From: Thiomonas sp. FB-Cd
GTDB lineage: Bacteria > Pseudomonadota > Gammaproteobacteria > Burkholderiales > Burkholderiaceae_C
Assembly: GCF_000733775.1 (NCBI RefSeq)
Contig: NZ_JPOE01000002.1
Span: forward strand, 1,736,001 to 1,800,000
Direction of reading: 5' to 3'
Length of the DNA: 64,000 nt
The notes under the pieces are model-generated. The model was not told the DNA's origin. It did no database searches and worked only from the letters and a program-made list of their open reading frames with translations. Of this stretch, positions 1-8,500 are shown piece by piece. The position numbers and the translations under genes were made by a program. Numbering within the stretch: the first letter of the stretch is position 1; each line of letters starts with the position of its first letter.

Positions 1-310
1 ATAACGTCTGGGCAATAGCCGCGCGGATGAGGTCAGCAGGCGGCGCCACCCAGCGGCTATCCCGGTAAGGCTCGATCTGACCCGGCTGTGCGCTGTACAG
101 CATGGCTGTGCCACCCAGACCAGGTGCTGCCCCCACCGCAAGCAGCCGAATCACCACCGGCTGCGCATTGGCTGGAACGACCACGGGCGCAGCCAACAGA
201 CGGTACGTCGTCTGCGCCTGGGCGCCCGTTGCGGAAAGCGTGCATCCCGCACCCAGAGTGGCTGCCGCAAGCGCAAGGGCAAGCGCCAAGAAGCGAATCG
301 CAAAGGTCAT
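1..310 (-). CDS. ABC-type transport auxiliary lipoprotein (PqiC/ABC_trans_aux-like), C-terminus off the window
   Basis: Reading leftward from an ATG at 308-310 gives an open frame of about 103 codons that continues past the window edge. The N-terminus is a lipoprotein signal: a hydrophobic Leu/Ala run ending in LGAGC, so the mature protein would start at Cys23. The following text (TYRLLAAP, then a Tyr-Arg-Asp-Ser-Arg-Trp segment) resembles the PqiC-like auxiliary lipoprotein family that accompanies MCE/MlaE transporters. The start codon overlaps the stop of the upstream MCE gene as ATGA, so the two are translationally coupled. Its likely job is to link the inner-membrane MCE complex to the outer membrane; this is inferred from family and position. 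Confidence 0.75.
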   Translation of the reverse strand, partial: MTFAIRFLALALALAAATLGAGCTLSATGAQAQTTYRLLAAPVVVPANAQPVVIRLLAVGAAPGLGGTAMLYSAQPGQIEPYRDSRWVAPPADLIRAAIAQTL

Positions 311-1278
311 CAATGCTCTCCCGGACCGGCTGCTGGCTTGGGCGGGCCATAGAGCAACTGGCTTGGGTTGCCCTTGAGGCTGCGGATGAGTTCCGTGAGC
401 TGGCTGCTGAGTTGTTCGAGGTTACCGGTGAGGCGGTCAAGCCCAGGAAGGGTGTTGTCATGCAACTGGTTGACTGCACGTGCTCCGGCCGCACCAAGGG
501 TGACGGCGCCCTGCCCTGCCACGCGCCAAGTTCGAGCGGCCTCATCCATATCGCCCAGAGTCACTTGCAGTTGCTGGGTCGTGTCGCTCAACTGGCTAAG
601 CAACTTGGCGCTCTGGGCGGTGAGTTGCTGTGCATTTGCCCCCATCGCAGACAGTTCCTGACTCGACTGGCGCAGATTCACTAACGTCTGCCCGAGATCC
701 TGGCGGTGCGCATCCACCGTCTGCGTGACGCGGGCAACGTGTGCCAACGTCTGACTGAAGGCGCGCAGGTTCTCGTTGCTCAGCAGCAGGTCGAGGCGGT
801 TGGCAATTTTCGACAGGACGACCGTCGCTTCGCTGATCCCTCCTTCCAAGCGCGAGAACACTGAGGGAGCATAAGGAATCACCGGATAAGCCTGGCCAGG
901 TTTGGCCCGGAGCAACTCGCTGGAATGGCCGCCGGTGAGATTAATCACCGAAAGTCCTGTCACCCCTTGCGGACTCAGCTGTGCCACCGTGTCGGCCCGT
1001 ACCGGAACATCCTTGTCAATGTGCAATTTGATCCGGATGAGCGCCGGATTGGCCGGATCGATCTCGATGGAAGCGACTTTCCCGACTTGCACCCCGCGGT
1101 ACAACACGTTGCTTGCGTCGTTGAGCCCGTTGACATTGTCCGTCGCATAAACGAGGTAGGGCACGCTGTTGCCCTGTCGGCTGCCCGCTGCAAGCCACGC
1201 ACTCACACCGGCCAGCATCAAACCGAACAAGACGACGAACACGCCCACAGCGGTGTAGTTGACCTTGGATTCCATCAT
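310..1278 (-). CDS. MCE domain substrate-binding protein (MlaD-like)
   Basis: This 322-residue protein has one N-terminal membrane anchor (about residues 9-31) followed by an MCE domain with the typical VLYRGVQVGKV segment. After it comes a long helical region rich in Gln and Leu, as in proteins that form a hexameric lipid-conducting ring or tunnel in the periplasm. It lies third in a same-strand run of permease, ATPase, MCE protein and lipoprotein, which is the layout of Mla-type phospholipid or organic-solvent-resistance ABC systems. The first of two adjacent Met codons is used here; the second would remove only one residue. The lipid substrate and transport direction cannot be read from the sequence. 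Confidence 0.88.
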   Translation of the reverse strand: MMESKVNYTAVGVFVVLFGLMLAGVSAWLAAGSRQGNSVPYLVYATDNVNGLNDASNVLYRGVQVGKVASIEIDPANPALIRIKLHIDKDVPVRADTVAQLSPQGVTGLSVINLTGGHSSELLRAKPGQAYPVIPYAPSVFSRLEGGISEATVVLSKIANRLDLLLSNENLRAFSQTLAHVARVTQTVDAHRQDLGQTLVNLRQSSQELSAMGANAQQLTAQSAKLLSQLSDTTQQLQVTLGDMDEAARTWRVAGQGAVTLGAAGARAVNQLHDNTLPGLDRLTGNLEQLSSQLTELIRSLKGNPSQLLYGPPKPAAGPGEH

Positions 1279-1320
1279 GCAACCTCAATCCTCATCGAAC
1301 CATACAGCAAAGATGCCCGT

Positions 1321-2127
1321 TCATGGCAAGCCAGCGTGGTGCGGCCTTGCTGCTTGCGCCTCATGCAAAAAAGCCAGGGATCGGCCCTCCCGGAAATAAG
1401 CTTTGAGTTCTGGCTCGTCGCGCTGCGCCAACTCGGCCGCGGAGCCGATCGCAAGCACGAGCTTGCGCGCGAGAAAGGCAACCAACTCGCTGCCATGCCA
1501 GATCGAGTCTAGATCGTGCGTCACCTGAAGGACGGTCAATCCAAGAAGGTCGCGTAACTCTCGGATGAGGTTGTCGAAACCCGCCGCGCCAACCGGATCC
1601 AATCCTGATGTGGGTTCGTCCAACACGAGCAATTCGGGGTCGAGGGCCAACGCGCGTGCCAATGCCGCACGCTTGACCATGCCTCCCGAGAGCTCCGATG
1701 GGTATTTGTGCGCCGCATCTGCCGGCAGTCCGGCCAGACGGATCTTGAGCATGCCAATATCGGACAGCAATCGACGGTCGACCGCGCCATGCTCGCGAAT
1801 GGGCAGCAGGACGTTTTCGAGCACCGTCAACCCCGTAAACAGCGCACCTCCCTGGAACAACACCCCAATGCGCTGGCGCAGGCGCTGGCGCGCGTCCGTG
1901 CTTGCGCCGCGAACGTCCTGTCCGAAAAGCTTCAGGCTTCCGGCCTGCGGTTCACGCAGCAGAATGAGCGTGCGAAGCAGTACTGTCTTTCCCGCTCCCG
2001 AGCCACCCACAAGCGCCATGATGCAGCCGCGGGGAACGGCTAGATCCAACCCGTCATGCACAGCGTTGGTACCGAATCGGTTGACGATGCCACGCGCGTC
2101 GATGACAGCAGAGGTGTCGCTTCTCAT
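1321..2127 (-). CDS. ABC transporter ATP-binding protein (MlaF-like)
   Basis: This is a 268-residue nucleotide-binding subunit. The Walker A motif GGSGAGKT is at residues 41-48, the signature is LSGGMVKR (about 147), and Walker B is LLVLDEPTSGLD (about 166). It powers the partner MlaE-like permease encoded just upstream. Its start overlaps the permease stop by four bases (ATGA), so the stoichiometry is probably kept by translational coupling. The MKR after the signature glycines fits the MlaF/Ttg2A group rather than ordinary importers. Confidence 0.9.
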   Translation of the reverse strand: MRSDTSAVIDARGIVNRFGTNAVHDGLDLAVPRGCIMALVGGSGAGKTVLLRTLILLREPQAGSLKLFGQDVRGASTDARQRLRQRIGVLFQGGALFTGLTVLENVLLPIREHGAVDRRLLSDIGMLKIRLAGLPADAAHKYPSELSGGMVKRAALARALALDPELLVLDEPTSGLDPVGAAGFDNLIRELRDLLGLTVLQVTHDLDSIWHGSELVAFLARKLVLAIGSAAELAQRDEPELKAYFREGRSLAFLHEAQAARPHHAGLP

Positions 2128-3284
2128 AGACCCAGCAAGTTGTAAAGCACGGAAAAACCAGCATCAATCACGATCACCAGAAAGATCGACTGCACCACCG
2201 CGACCGTGGTGGCACGCCCAACAGCAGCAGCGCTGCCTGACACACGCAGGCCTTGCATGCAACCGACCAACGCGATGATCACGGCGAAAACCGGCGCCTT
2301 CACCAACCCGAGCAACAACGTCTGCCCGTCCACCACCTGCGGAACGCGTGCAAGATATTCGGTCCAAGGCACGCCGTATCCGACCGAAGCCACAACGCCT
2401 CCTCCGATCAGCCCCATGACGTCGGCAAACAGGGACAGCAGCGGCAAGGTCACGACCAATGCCATGACCTTCGGAAAGACCAATATCTCGAAAGGCGACA
2501 GACCCAACGCGCGCAATGCGTCGACTTCCTCCGTAATCCGCATGGTCCCTAGCTGGGCTGTGTATGACGAGCCGGTTCGCCCGGCGACCAGGATGGCGGC
2601 CAGCAGCGGCCCGAGCTCGCGAAGCGTGATAACCGCCACCAGGTTGACGATGAATATGTTGGCTCCATAGGTGGCCAGGGTCGCACCGCCCTGGTAGGCC
2701 ATCACCATCCCGATCAGGAACGACAACATGCCCACGATGCCCAGCGCGCGCAAACCCGCCGCATCGATTTCGGCCACGACCTCGCGCCACCGGATCCGCC
2801 AAAACGTCAGGAGCAGCGGCATGCCGCGCCAAACCAGCTCTCCGATGACCTTGAGAAACTCGCGACCCTCGTTAAGGGCAGCCAGCGTTGCGCGGCCAAT
2901 GTCCCCGAGCAGCCCGGGATGGTCCCCGTGCTGCTGCGGTGGCTCCGCCGCGGCACGTGACAGCACGAGTTCGATGAGTTGGCGTTGCGCGGAGCTCAGC
3001 GCGCTGCGGTCTATGACGACGCCAGCCTCAGCCCATGCCTGGAGACTGCGCGCCAGGACCAGCGCGCCGGCCGTGTCCATCTGCAGCCGCGCGCCTTCCG
3101 CATCGGCCGCCGCTTGCAGGTGCACCGTCGTGCAGGCCTCGGGCAACGCCAGCACGGGTGCAGGGGACAACCCGTGCACGGTCCAGGCACCGCCAAGCAG
3201 CAGATTCTGTAGGCCGGCCGCCGCCCCCGCTCGCCAGTGCGCGTGCGCCGGATGCAAGTCCACTGATCGAGACGTGGCGTGCAT
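2124..3284 (-). CDS. MlaE-family ABC permease with N-terminal STAS-like domain
   Basis: The 386-residue product has two parts. Residues 1 to about 115 form a soluble region resembling a STAS/MlaB-type domain. The rest is an MlaE permease with about five or six membrane segments and the family hallmark around ELGPLLAAILVAGRTGSS, followed by MRITEEVDALRALG. Carrying the STAS-like part in the same chain would replace the separate MlaB protein seen in E. coli. It is the first gene of the transporter operon and starts about 23 bases after the DUF4197 gene. The STAS assignment rests on length and position more than on a sharp motif. Confidence 0.87.
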   Translation of the reverse strand: MHATSRSVDLHPAHAHWRAGAAAGLQNLLLGGAWTVHGLSPAPVLALPEACTTVHLQAAADAEGARLQMDTAGALVLARSLQAWAEAGVVIDRSALSSAQRQLIELVLSRAAAEPPQQHGDHPGLLGDIGRATLAALNEGREFLKVIGELVWRGMPLLLTFWRIRWREVVAEIDAAGLRALGIVGMLSFLIGMVMAYQGGATLATYGANIFIVNLVAVITLRELGPLLAAILVAGRTGSSYTAQLGTMRITEEVDALRALGLSPFEILVFPKVMALVVTLPLLSLFADVMGLIGGGVVASVGYGVPWTEYLARVPQVVDGQTLLLGLVKAPVFAVIIALVGCMQGLRVSGSAAAVGRATTVAVVQSIFLVIVIDAGFSVLYNLLGL

Positions 3285-3307
3285 GAAGCGAATGCGCGAA
3301 GGTGCTG

Positions 3308-4135
3308 TTACCCGCCCTTCAGCGCGCCAAAAACCTTGCCGATCAGCGCGCTGCCGGTTCCCACGGGGTCCGTGCGAATGGCTCTCTCCTCTTCCCCGAT
3401 GGCTTGATACAGCCGGTTCAGCGTCTGCTGAGTCACGTAGGTATCGATATTGGCCTGGTCTGCACTGACGAGCCCGAATTGAGCGGCTTGGCCGGCATAC
3501 TGATCATAGGTTTGCGCCAGTCCCACTTTCGCCGTCGCTTGTCGCACGATGGGCAGAAACTTTTGCGTCAGAGGAGCCTCGGTCTTACGCTTGAAATAGG
3601 CGGTTGCCGCCTCATTGCCCCCAGTGAGAATGCCTTTGGCATCCGCAATGCTCATGGTTTTCACCGCATAAACCAACAGGTCTTTGGCCTCGGGCACGGC
3701 GGCCTCGGCAGCGCGGTTGATGGCCAGGTCCAAGGCATCAGCCTGCGAACCCATGCCGGCCATGCGCATGAGACTGGTCGTCTTCTCAAGCGCAGGCGGC
3801 AGCGGAATGCGCCATTTGGGACTGCCGTAGAAACCATCCGTGCGGCCCAGCGTGCTGACCGCCGTGTCGACGCCGCGCGACAGCGCCGCCTTCAGCCCCT
3901 GCCCCACCTCGCCTGAACTCAGCGCGGCAACCGCTGCGGTACTCCCGGATGCACTTCCCCCCGTATCCGAGGGAGCTGTCTGCTGCGCAGGCTGCTGTGA
4001 TGTCCCGGGGTTTGCCTTTTGCAACACGCCCCCGAGCTGGTTTTGCAGGTCGCCGAGGTTGAACGCATAGGCAGGCACCGCGCTGGCCAGAACCATACCT
4101 GCAGCAAGGGCTTGGAAGGATGTGCGGATGAGCAT
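3308..4135 (-). CDS. DUF4197 domain-containing exported protein
   Basis: The product is 275 residues when started at the ATG at 4133-4135, which has a GGGAG ribosome-binding site about eight bases upstream. Longer in-frame starts to 4204 lack a signal. From this start the protein begins with a signal peptide ending near AYA-F, then a low-complexity Gln/Ser/Thr linker, then the DUF4197 region (SRGVDTAVSTLGRTDGFYG and a conserved YFKRKT-like stretch). The family is found in proteobacteria and bacteroidetes and has no established function. It sits between the GspE-like gene and the lipid transporter on the same strand. Confidence 0.8.
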   Translation of the reverse strand: MLIRTSFQALAAGMVLASAVPAYAFNLGDLQNQLGGVLQKANPGTSQQPAQQTAPSDTGGSASGSTAAVAALSSGEVGQGLKAALSRGVDTAVSTLGRTDGFYGSPKWRIPLPPALEKTTSLMRMAGMGSQADALDLAINRAAEAAVPEAKDLLVYAVKTMSIADAKGILTGGNEAATAYFKRKTEAPLTQKFLPIVRQATAKVGLAQTYDQYAGQAAQFGLVSADQANIDTYVTQQTLNRLYQAIGEEERAIRTDPVGTGSALIGKVFGALKGG

Positions 4136-4207
4136 CGGAAACTCCCTGGTCATTGGAAACTGCCTGGTGTGAAAGGCCGCGAGTCGGTCTGGCAAGAGGA
4201 ACACGCC

Positions 4208-6037
4208 TCAGCCTTGGGCGACAGGCGTCGCATGCAGGACTTCATCGAGCGTGGTGCTGCCCTCTGCAACCTTGAGCGCGCCAGCCAGCCGCAGCGGACG
4301 CATGCCGTCGCTGACGGCTTGCTGGCGCAGCGCCTCAAGCGGGGCATTGGCCGCCACGAGGGTGCGCAAGGCCGGGCTGACCACCAGCAATTCGTATAGC
4401 CCCAATCGACCAAGATAACCGGTGTTACGGCACGCTGGGCAACCCACTGGCTTGTATGGGGAAATCCTCGTGCTCGGCCTCCAAGGGGCGACCGCGTGCT
4501 GAAAAGTGGTCTGATCGAAACTGTCGTCAGGCTGTTTGCAATGGGGGCAAAGCGTGCGCACCAGTCGCTGAGCGAGGATGCCGAGCACGGTGGCATTCAC
4601 CAAGTAGGGAGCCACACCCAACTCCAGCAGCCTTGTGATGCTCCCAGGGGCATCATTGGTGTGCAAGGAGGACAACACGAGGTGACCGGTCAGGGCGGCC
4701 TGTACGGACATATCGGCCGTCTCGCGGTCACGAATCTCACCCACCATGATGATGTCAGGGTCTTGTCGCATCAGCGCGCGCAGCCCCTCGGCAAAGCCCA
4801 TGTCAAGGCCAGGCTGGACCTGCATCTGGTTAAAGCTGGGCTCGACCATCTCGATCGGGTCCTCCACCGTGCACACATTGACTTCGTCAGTCGCCAGACG
4901 CTTGAGCGTTGAATACAAAGTGGTGGTCTTGCCGCTTCCGGTTGGGCCCGTCACGAGCACGATGCCGTGCGGTCGGCTCGTCAAATTCTGCCAACGCTGC
5001 GCCTCCGCCGCTGGGAATCCCAAGGCGGCCATATCACGCAACACAACGTCGGGGTCGAAGACGCGCATGACCAGCTTCTCGCCGAAGGCGGTGGGTAGCG
5101 TGGACAGGCGCAGTTCGACCTCGTCACCCGCCGGCCTGCGCGTCTTGATGCGCCCATCCTGTGGGCGACGCTTTTCCACCACATCCATGCGGCCCAGCAA
5201 CTTGACGCGGCTGGTCATGGCATTCATAACCGAAGGCGGCACTTGGTAGACGGTCTGCAGGACGCCATCGATACGAAAGCGGATCACGCCAAGTTCGCGT
5301 CGCGGCTCCAGGTGGATGTCCGATGCGCGCTGCTCGAAGGCATATTGCCAAAGCCAGTCCACCACCTGCACCACACCGGCGTCATTGGCGTCCAGCGCAC
5401 GCCCACTCTTGCCTAACTCGACCAGTTGCTCAAACTGATTCACCCCGCTCACGCCAGAAGCTGAGCCATTTTTCTGCGCCTGCCGCACCGACCGAGCAAG
5501 ACTGAAGAACTCGTTGGTGTAGCGCGCAATGTCGATTGGATTGGCCACAACCAGATGGATCGCCCGGCGCAACATGCGCTCAAGCTCAGGCTTCCATGCG
5601 AGGTCAAAGGGCTCGGCCGTGGCGACCGTCACGCCCTCAGCGTCAGCCGCCACCGGCAAGATACGATGGCGCTCGGCGTAGTTCATCGAAATCAAGTCAC
5701 CGATTTTCCCGATATCCACCCTCAGCGGGTCGATCCGCAAATAGGGCAAGGCTGCACGCGTCGCCAACCAACTTGTGAGCAGGTCCAGATCCAGGGCTTT
5801 GGCGTCAGATACGCGCACCAATCCGGCGTTTGCCACCTTCTGTAAGGCATGCAGGCGCGCACTGGCGTGGGCAGTACGATCCATCCCCTGCCGTAGCCCC
5901 GCATCGTCGATCAGGCCGTCCTCGTGCAACCAGCGAAGCAATTCGCGCCATTCGAGCGGGCCATGCATGGCCGCGACCGCCGTCTTGTCCTCCCGCCGGA
6001 CGTGCTCGTTCAGATTGGTGGGTCTGGATGCTTGCAT
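4208..6037 (-). CDS. gspE: GspE/PulE-family secretion ATPase
   Basis: This 609-residue traffic ATPase has an N-terminal GspE/PilB regulatory region and a C-terminal ATPase domain. Walker A is GPTGSGKTTT near residue 360, the Asp box is around VCTVEDPIE, Walker B is in PDIIMVGEIRDRET, and the His box is near SSLHTND. The zinc-binding CPHC...CPAC pair of the type II secretion/type IV pilus group lies near 496 and 532. It would power assembly of a type II secretion or pilus pseudopilus. No other secretion genes are nearby, so it is either an orphan or serves a system elsewhere. The start is uncertain because no clear ribosome site is visible. Confidence 0.85.
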   Translation of the reverse strand: MQASRPTNLNEHVRREDKTAVAAMHGPLEWRELLRWLHEDGLIDDAGLRQGMDRTAHASARLHALQKVANAGLVRVSDAKALDLDLLTSWLATRAALPYLRIDPLRVDIGKIGDLISMNYAERHRILPVAADAEGVTVATAEPFDLAWKPELERMLRRAIHLVVANPIDIARYTNEFFSLARSVRQAQKNGSASGVSGVNQFEQLVELGKSGRALDANDAGVVQVVDWLWQYAFEQRASDIHLEPRRELGVIRFRIDGVLQTVYQVPPSVMNAMTSRVKLLGRMDVVEKRRPQDGRIKTRRPAGDEVELRLSTLPTAFGEKLVMRVFDPDVVLRDMAALGFPAAEAQRWQNLTSRPHGIVLVTGPTGSGKTTTLYSTLKRLATDEVNVCTVEDPIEMVEPSFNQMQVQPGLDMGFAEGLRALMRQDPDIIMVGEIRDRETADMSVQAALTGHLVLSSLHTNDAPGSITRLLELGVAPYLVNATVLGILAQRLVRTLCPHCKQPDDSFDQTTFQHAVAPWRPSTRISPYKPVGCPACRNTGYLGRLGLYELLVVSPALRTLVAANAPLEALRQQAVSDGMRPLRLAGALKVAEGSTTLDEVLHATPVAQG

Positions 6038-6074
6038 TGGCTCAGTGTAGATGCTGCAAGAGCGTGATACGCGC

Positions 6075-6602
6075 TCAGGCGTCAGCCGCGATCAGTCCAT
6101 GGCTGATGAATACCCCACGCCATGCCTCGAGCTTACGTGCGAAGCTCCAACTCGCGTTGGCCGGACTTGTTGAGGGCAAGCGGTGGCACGCTGGCGCCAA
6201 ACTGCAAGTCAGGCGCATCAGCCGAGCGGACTCACCGCCGTTGTGGGCAATAGCGCGTAATTGCGGCAATCCCGCCGCGAGGGCGCGCAGATCATTGGGT
6301 TGTGCCTTCGTGATGGCGGCGTCCATGCTGCCCTGCCGCTCGCAGGCCGCATACACGTCCCAGATGCCCAAGCCGCGCCTGAGAACAGCCTGCAGCCGAG
6401 TGGCGTACGGCATGCTGGTCAGGTCTTCATCAAACAAGGCCGCCAGCAGGGGCCAGAATTGGTTGCGCGGATGGGCGTAATACTGTTGAGCCTGAAGCGA
6501 CGCGCGGCTTGGAAAACTGCCCAGAATCAGCAAGCGCGTGTGCGGTGCGATGGCGGGCGGCAAACCCAGGAACTGCGGCGAGGAGGATGTGGAAACAAGC
6601 AT
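6075..6602 (-). CDS. DNA-deoxyinosine glycosylase (uracil-DNA glycosylase superfamily, HDG type)
   Basis: The product has 175 residues. It contains the hallmark LLILGSFPSRASLQAQQYY followed by AHPRNQFWPLL, which marks the hypoxanthine-DNA glycosylase branch of the uracil-DNA glycosylase superfamily. A C-terminal AHNGGESARL segment matches the expected second active-site region. It would remove deaminated bases, chiefly deoxyinosine, from DNA in the cytoplasm. The length is normal for the family. Its start lies close to the divergent tRNA-Gly promoter, so the two probably share an intergenic region of under 40 bases. Confidence 0.85.
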   Translation of the reverse strand: MLVSTSSSPQFLGLPPAIAPHTRLLILGSFPSRASLQAQQYYAHPRNQFWPLLAALFDEDLTSMPYATRLQAVLRRGLGIWDVYAACERQGSMDAAITKAQPNDLRALAAGLPQLRAIAHNGGESARLMRLTCSLAPACHRLPSTSPANASWSFARKLEAWRGVFISHGLIAADA

Positions 6603-6615
6603 TGGACCGGCCGTT

Positions 6616-6621
6616 TATAAT
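6616..6621 (+). promoter_or_regulatory. -10 box of the tRNA-Gly/trmB promoter
   Basis: A perfect TATAAT begins 16 bases before the 5' end of the tRNA. No good -35 hexamer is visible at the expected distance: TTGGAC lies only 8 bases upstream, and the 17-base position is not consensus. This is probably the promoter for the tRNA and perhaps for trmB. Confidence 0.6.
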
Positions 6622-6631
6622 CGAACGTTTT

Positions 6632-6705
6632 GCGGGTGTAGTTCAATGGTAGAACGGCAGCTTCCCAAGCTGCATACGAGGGTTCGATTCCCTTCACCCG
6701 CTCCA
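6632..6705 (+). tRNA. tRNA-Gly (anticodon CCC)
   Basis: A full cloverleaf can be drawn. The acceptor GCGGGTG pairs with CACCCGC, the D arm is GTTC/GAAC, the anticodon stem GCAGC/GCTGC encloses the loop TTCCCAA (anticodon CCC, reading GGG), and the T arm contains TTCGATT. The discriminator T is followed by an encoded CCA at 6703-6705. The last A of CCA is also the first base of an ATG in frame with trmB. Confidence 0.97.
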
Positions 6706-6773
6706 TGCACTTCGCCAAGCAGGCCTCACCGGAACGCCCGGTTTCTACGTCGGCCGCCTTCAGCCTGACGCCC

Positions 6774-7529
6774 ATGCCTGATGCATCCATTCCCGAGTTG
6801 AGTCCGTCCACGGCAGAACTGCCGCCAACTGGCGCGCTGCGCGCGCGGCCGGTACGCAGCTTCGTCCTGCGAACCGGGCGAACAACGAGAGGCCAAGAAC
6901 GCGCTCTGGCTGAACTCGGACCCCGTTTCGTTCTTCCCTACCGCGCCAGTGAACCGGACTGGGACACCGTTTTTGGCCGCTGCGCCCCCAAAATTCTGGA
7001 GGTGGGGTTCGGCATGGGCGAAGCAACGGCCCAGATTGCCCAGACCCACCCGGATCGCGACTTCATCGGCGTCGAAGTTCATACGCCGGGTGTCGGCGCC
7101 TTGCTGCTGCGTATCGAGACGCTGGGCCTGACCAACCAGCGCATCGTCCAACACGATGCGGTGGATGTGCTGCGCGACATGGTGGCACCAAACTCGCTTG
7201 CCGCCGTGCACGTGTATTTTCCGGATCCCTGGCACAAGAAGCGCCACCACAAGCGCAGACTGATCCAACCCGCCTTTGTGGATTTGCTGAGCAGTCGCCT
7301 CGAGCCTGGTGGCTACCTGCATTGCGCCACCGATTGGGAACCTTATGCCCAGCACATGCTGGAGGTCATGTCGGCGAATTCAAACCTGTTGAACACCGCC
7401 GACGGCTTCGCGCCGCGCCCGGCTTGGAGGCCGCCCAGCAAGTTCGAGCAGCGCGGCCTGCGTCTGGGCCACGGCGTTTGGGACCTGCTGTTCGTGCGGC
7501 GCGCCAACCCAACGTTGCAGCCGTCCTGA
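6774..7529 (+). CDS. trmB: tRNA (guanine-N7-)-methyltransferase
   Basis: TrmB methylates G46 in the variable loop of tRNAs using S-adenosylmethionine. The SAM-binding motif VGFGMGEA, the acidic segment [12 protein letters not shown] and the catalytic signature [15 protein letters not shown] are all present. The start at 6774 gives 251 residues, still with a poorly conserved N-terminal stretch of about 45 residues. An upstream in-frame ATG at 6705 overlaps the CCA end of tRNA-Gly and would add 23 residues. Neither start has a strong ribosome site. The gene follows the tRNA directly and is probably read from the same promoter, so a tRNA and a tRNA-modifying enzyme are made together. Confidence 0.9.
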   Translation: MPDASIPELSPSTAELPPTGALRARPVRSFVLRTGRTTRGQERALAELGPRFVLPYRASEPDWDTVFGRCAPKILEVGFGMGEATAQIAQTHPDRDFIGVEVHTPGVGALLLRIETLGLTNQRIVQHDAVDVLRDMVAPNSLAAVHVYFPDPWHKKRHHKRRLIQPAFVDLLSSRLEPGGYLHCATDWEPYAQHMLEVMSANSNLLNTADGFAPRPAWRPPSKFEQRGLRLGHGVWDLLFVRRANPTLQPS

Positions 7530-7567
7530 TCACCCGCGCGGCGAATAGCCGCACGAGCCGGGGTGAT
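7529..7567. terminator. inverted repeat between convergent trmB and uppP
   Basis: ATCACCC (7529-7535) pairs with GGGTGAT (7561-7567), and inside it GCGGC pairs with GCCGC around a GAATA loop. It overlaps the trmB stop and lies just beyond the uppP stop. There is no T tract, so it could be a termination or mRNA-end structure but not a classical intrinsic terminator. Confidence 0.4.
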
Positions 7568-7577
7568 GCAGCTGGGT

Positions 7578-8423
7578 TCAGTGCGCCCAGTCAACCCAAC
7601 CCATGCGTGCCGTCAGCAGCACGAGCCCTCCAAAGACGAGCCGGTACCACGCGAAAGGCACGAAGCTATGCGCAGCCACGTAGCGCAGCAGCCAACGCAC
7701 GACGACAAGCGCCGACAGGAAAGACACCGCCATGCCGAGCGCGAAGGACGGTAAATCCCCCACACCAAGAAGACTGCGGTGCTTGACAACGTCGTAGATC
7801 GTGGCCGCCATCAGGGTGGGAATCGCAAGAAAAAAGGAAAATTCGGTTGCTGCCACGCGGCTGAGCCCGAACAGCATTCCCCCGATGATGGTTGCCCCCG
7901 AACGGCTGGTGCCGGGAATCAGGGCGACGGCCTGCGCGACGCCCACCGTGAGCGCATCAAGCGCGCCCATTGCATCCACGGAAGTCACGCGCACCACGTC
8001 AACGCGGGCCTGGCGGCCCTCCGCCCAGAGGATCACGACAGCGCCAGCAATGAATGCCAGCGCCACAGGCTCGGGGGCGAACAGATAGCGCTTGATGGCG
8101 GACGCAAATGCCAGTCCAAGCAATGCAGCCGGCACAAAGGCAATGCACAGGTTACGGGCGAAGTGCGAGGCTCGTTTGCGCTCGGAGGCCTCCGGCGACA
8201 CCATCGCCTGCATCGTCGCGATCAACCGCATCCGAAAATGCCACATCACGGCCAGCATGGCCCCGCCCTGAATCGCGATCTCGAACACCTTGGCCTTGTC
8301 ACCGACCCAGTGCAGGACACTGGCGGTGAGAATCAGGTGGCCGGTGGAGGAAATCGGCAGAAACTCCGTCATCCCCTCGACCAGGCCGAGGATGGTTGCT
8401 GCCAATGAGGTGTACAGATCCAT
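7578..8423 (-). CDS. uppP: undecaprenyl-diphosphate phosphatase
   Basis: The product is 281 residues from the ATG at 8421-8423 (MDLYTS); a start five codons earlier is less typical. Both BacA/UppP signatures are present: EGMTEFLPISSTGH near the N-terminus and PGTSRSGATI in the middle, with about eight membrane segments. The enzyme dephosphorylates undecaprenyl pyrophosphate so that the lipid carrier for peptidoglycan and O-antigen can be reused. It also underlies intrinsic bacitracin resistance in known cases. It is convergent with trmB. Confidence 0.95.
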   Translation of the reverse strand: MDLYTSLAATILGLVEGMTEFLPISSTGHLILTASVLHWVGDKAKVFEIAIQGGAMLAVMWHFRMRLIATMQAMVSPEASERKRASHFARNLCIAFVPAALLGLAFASAIKRYLFAPEPVALAFIAGAVVILWAEGRQARVDVVRVTSVDAMGALDALTVGVAQAVALIPGTSRSGATIIGGMLFGLSRVAATEFSFFLAIPTLMAATIYDVVKHRSLLGVGDLPSFALGMAVSFLSALVVVRWLLRYVAAHSFVPFAWYRLVFGGLVLLTARMGWVDWAH

Positions 8424-8500
8424 GCGGCGTACAGGCAAAAGCCTGCATTATCGCGTGGCGTGCATCGCACGCTGCCTGGGTGCACGGTAACGTACGCGGC

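Noticed and set aside
57..545. Minus-strand open frame of 162 codons at the left end
   Set aside because: It lies out of frame with both the auxiliary lipoprotein and the MCE gene, which have clear motifs and cover the same bases.
6602..6607. TTGGAC as -35 box for tRNA-Gly
   Set aside because: Only 8 bases separate it from the TATAAT, too few for a sigma-70 promoter.
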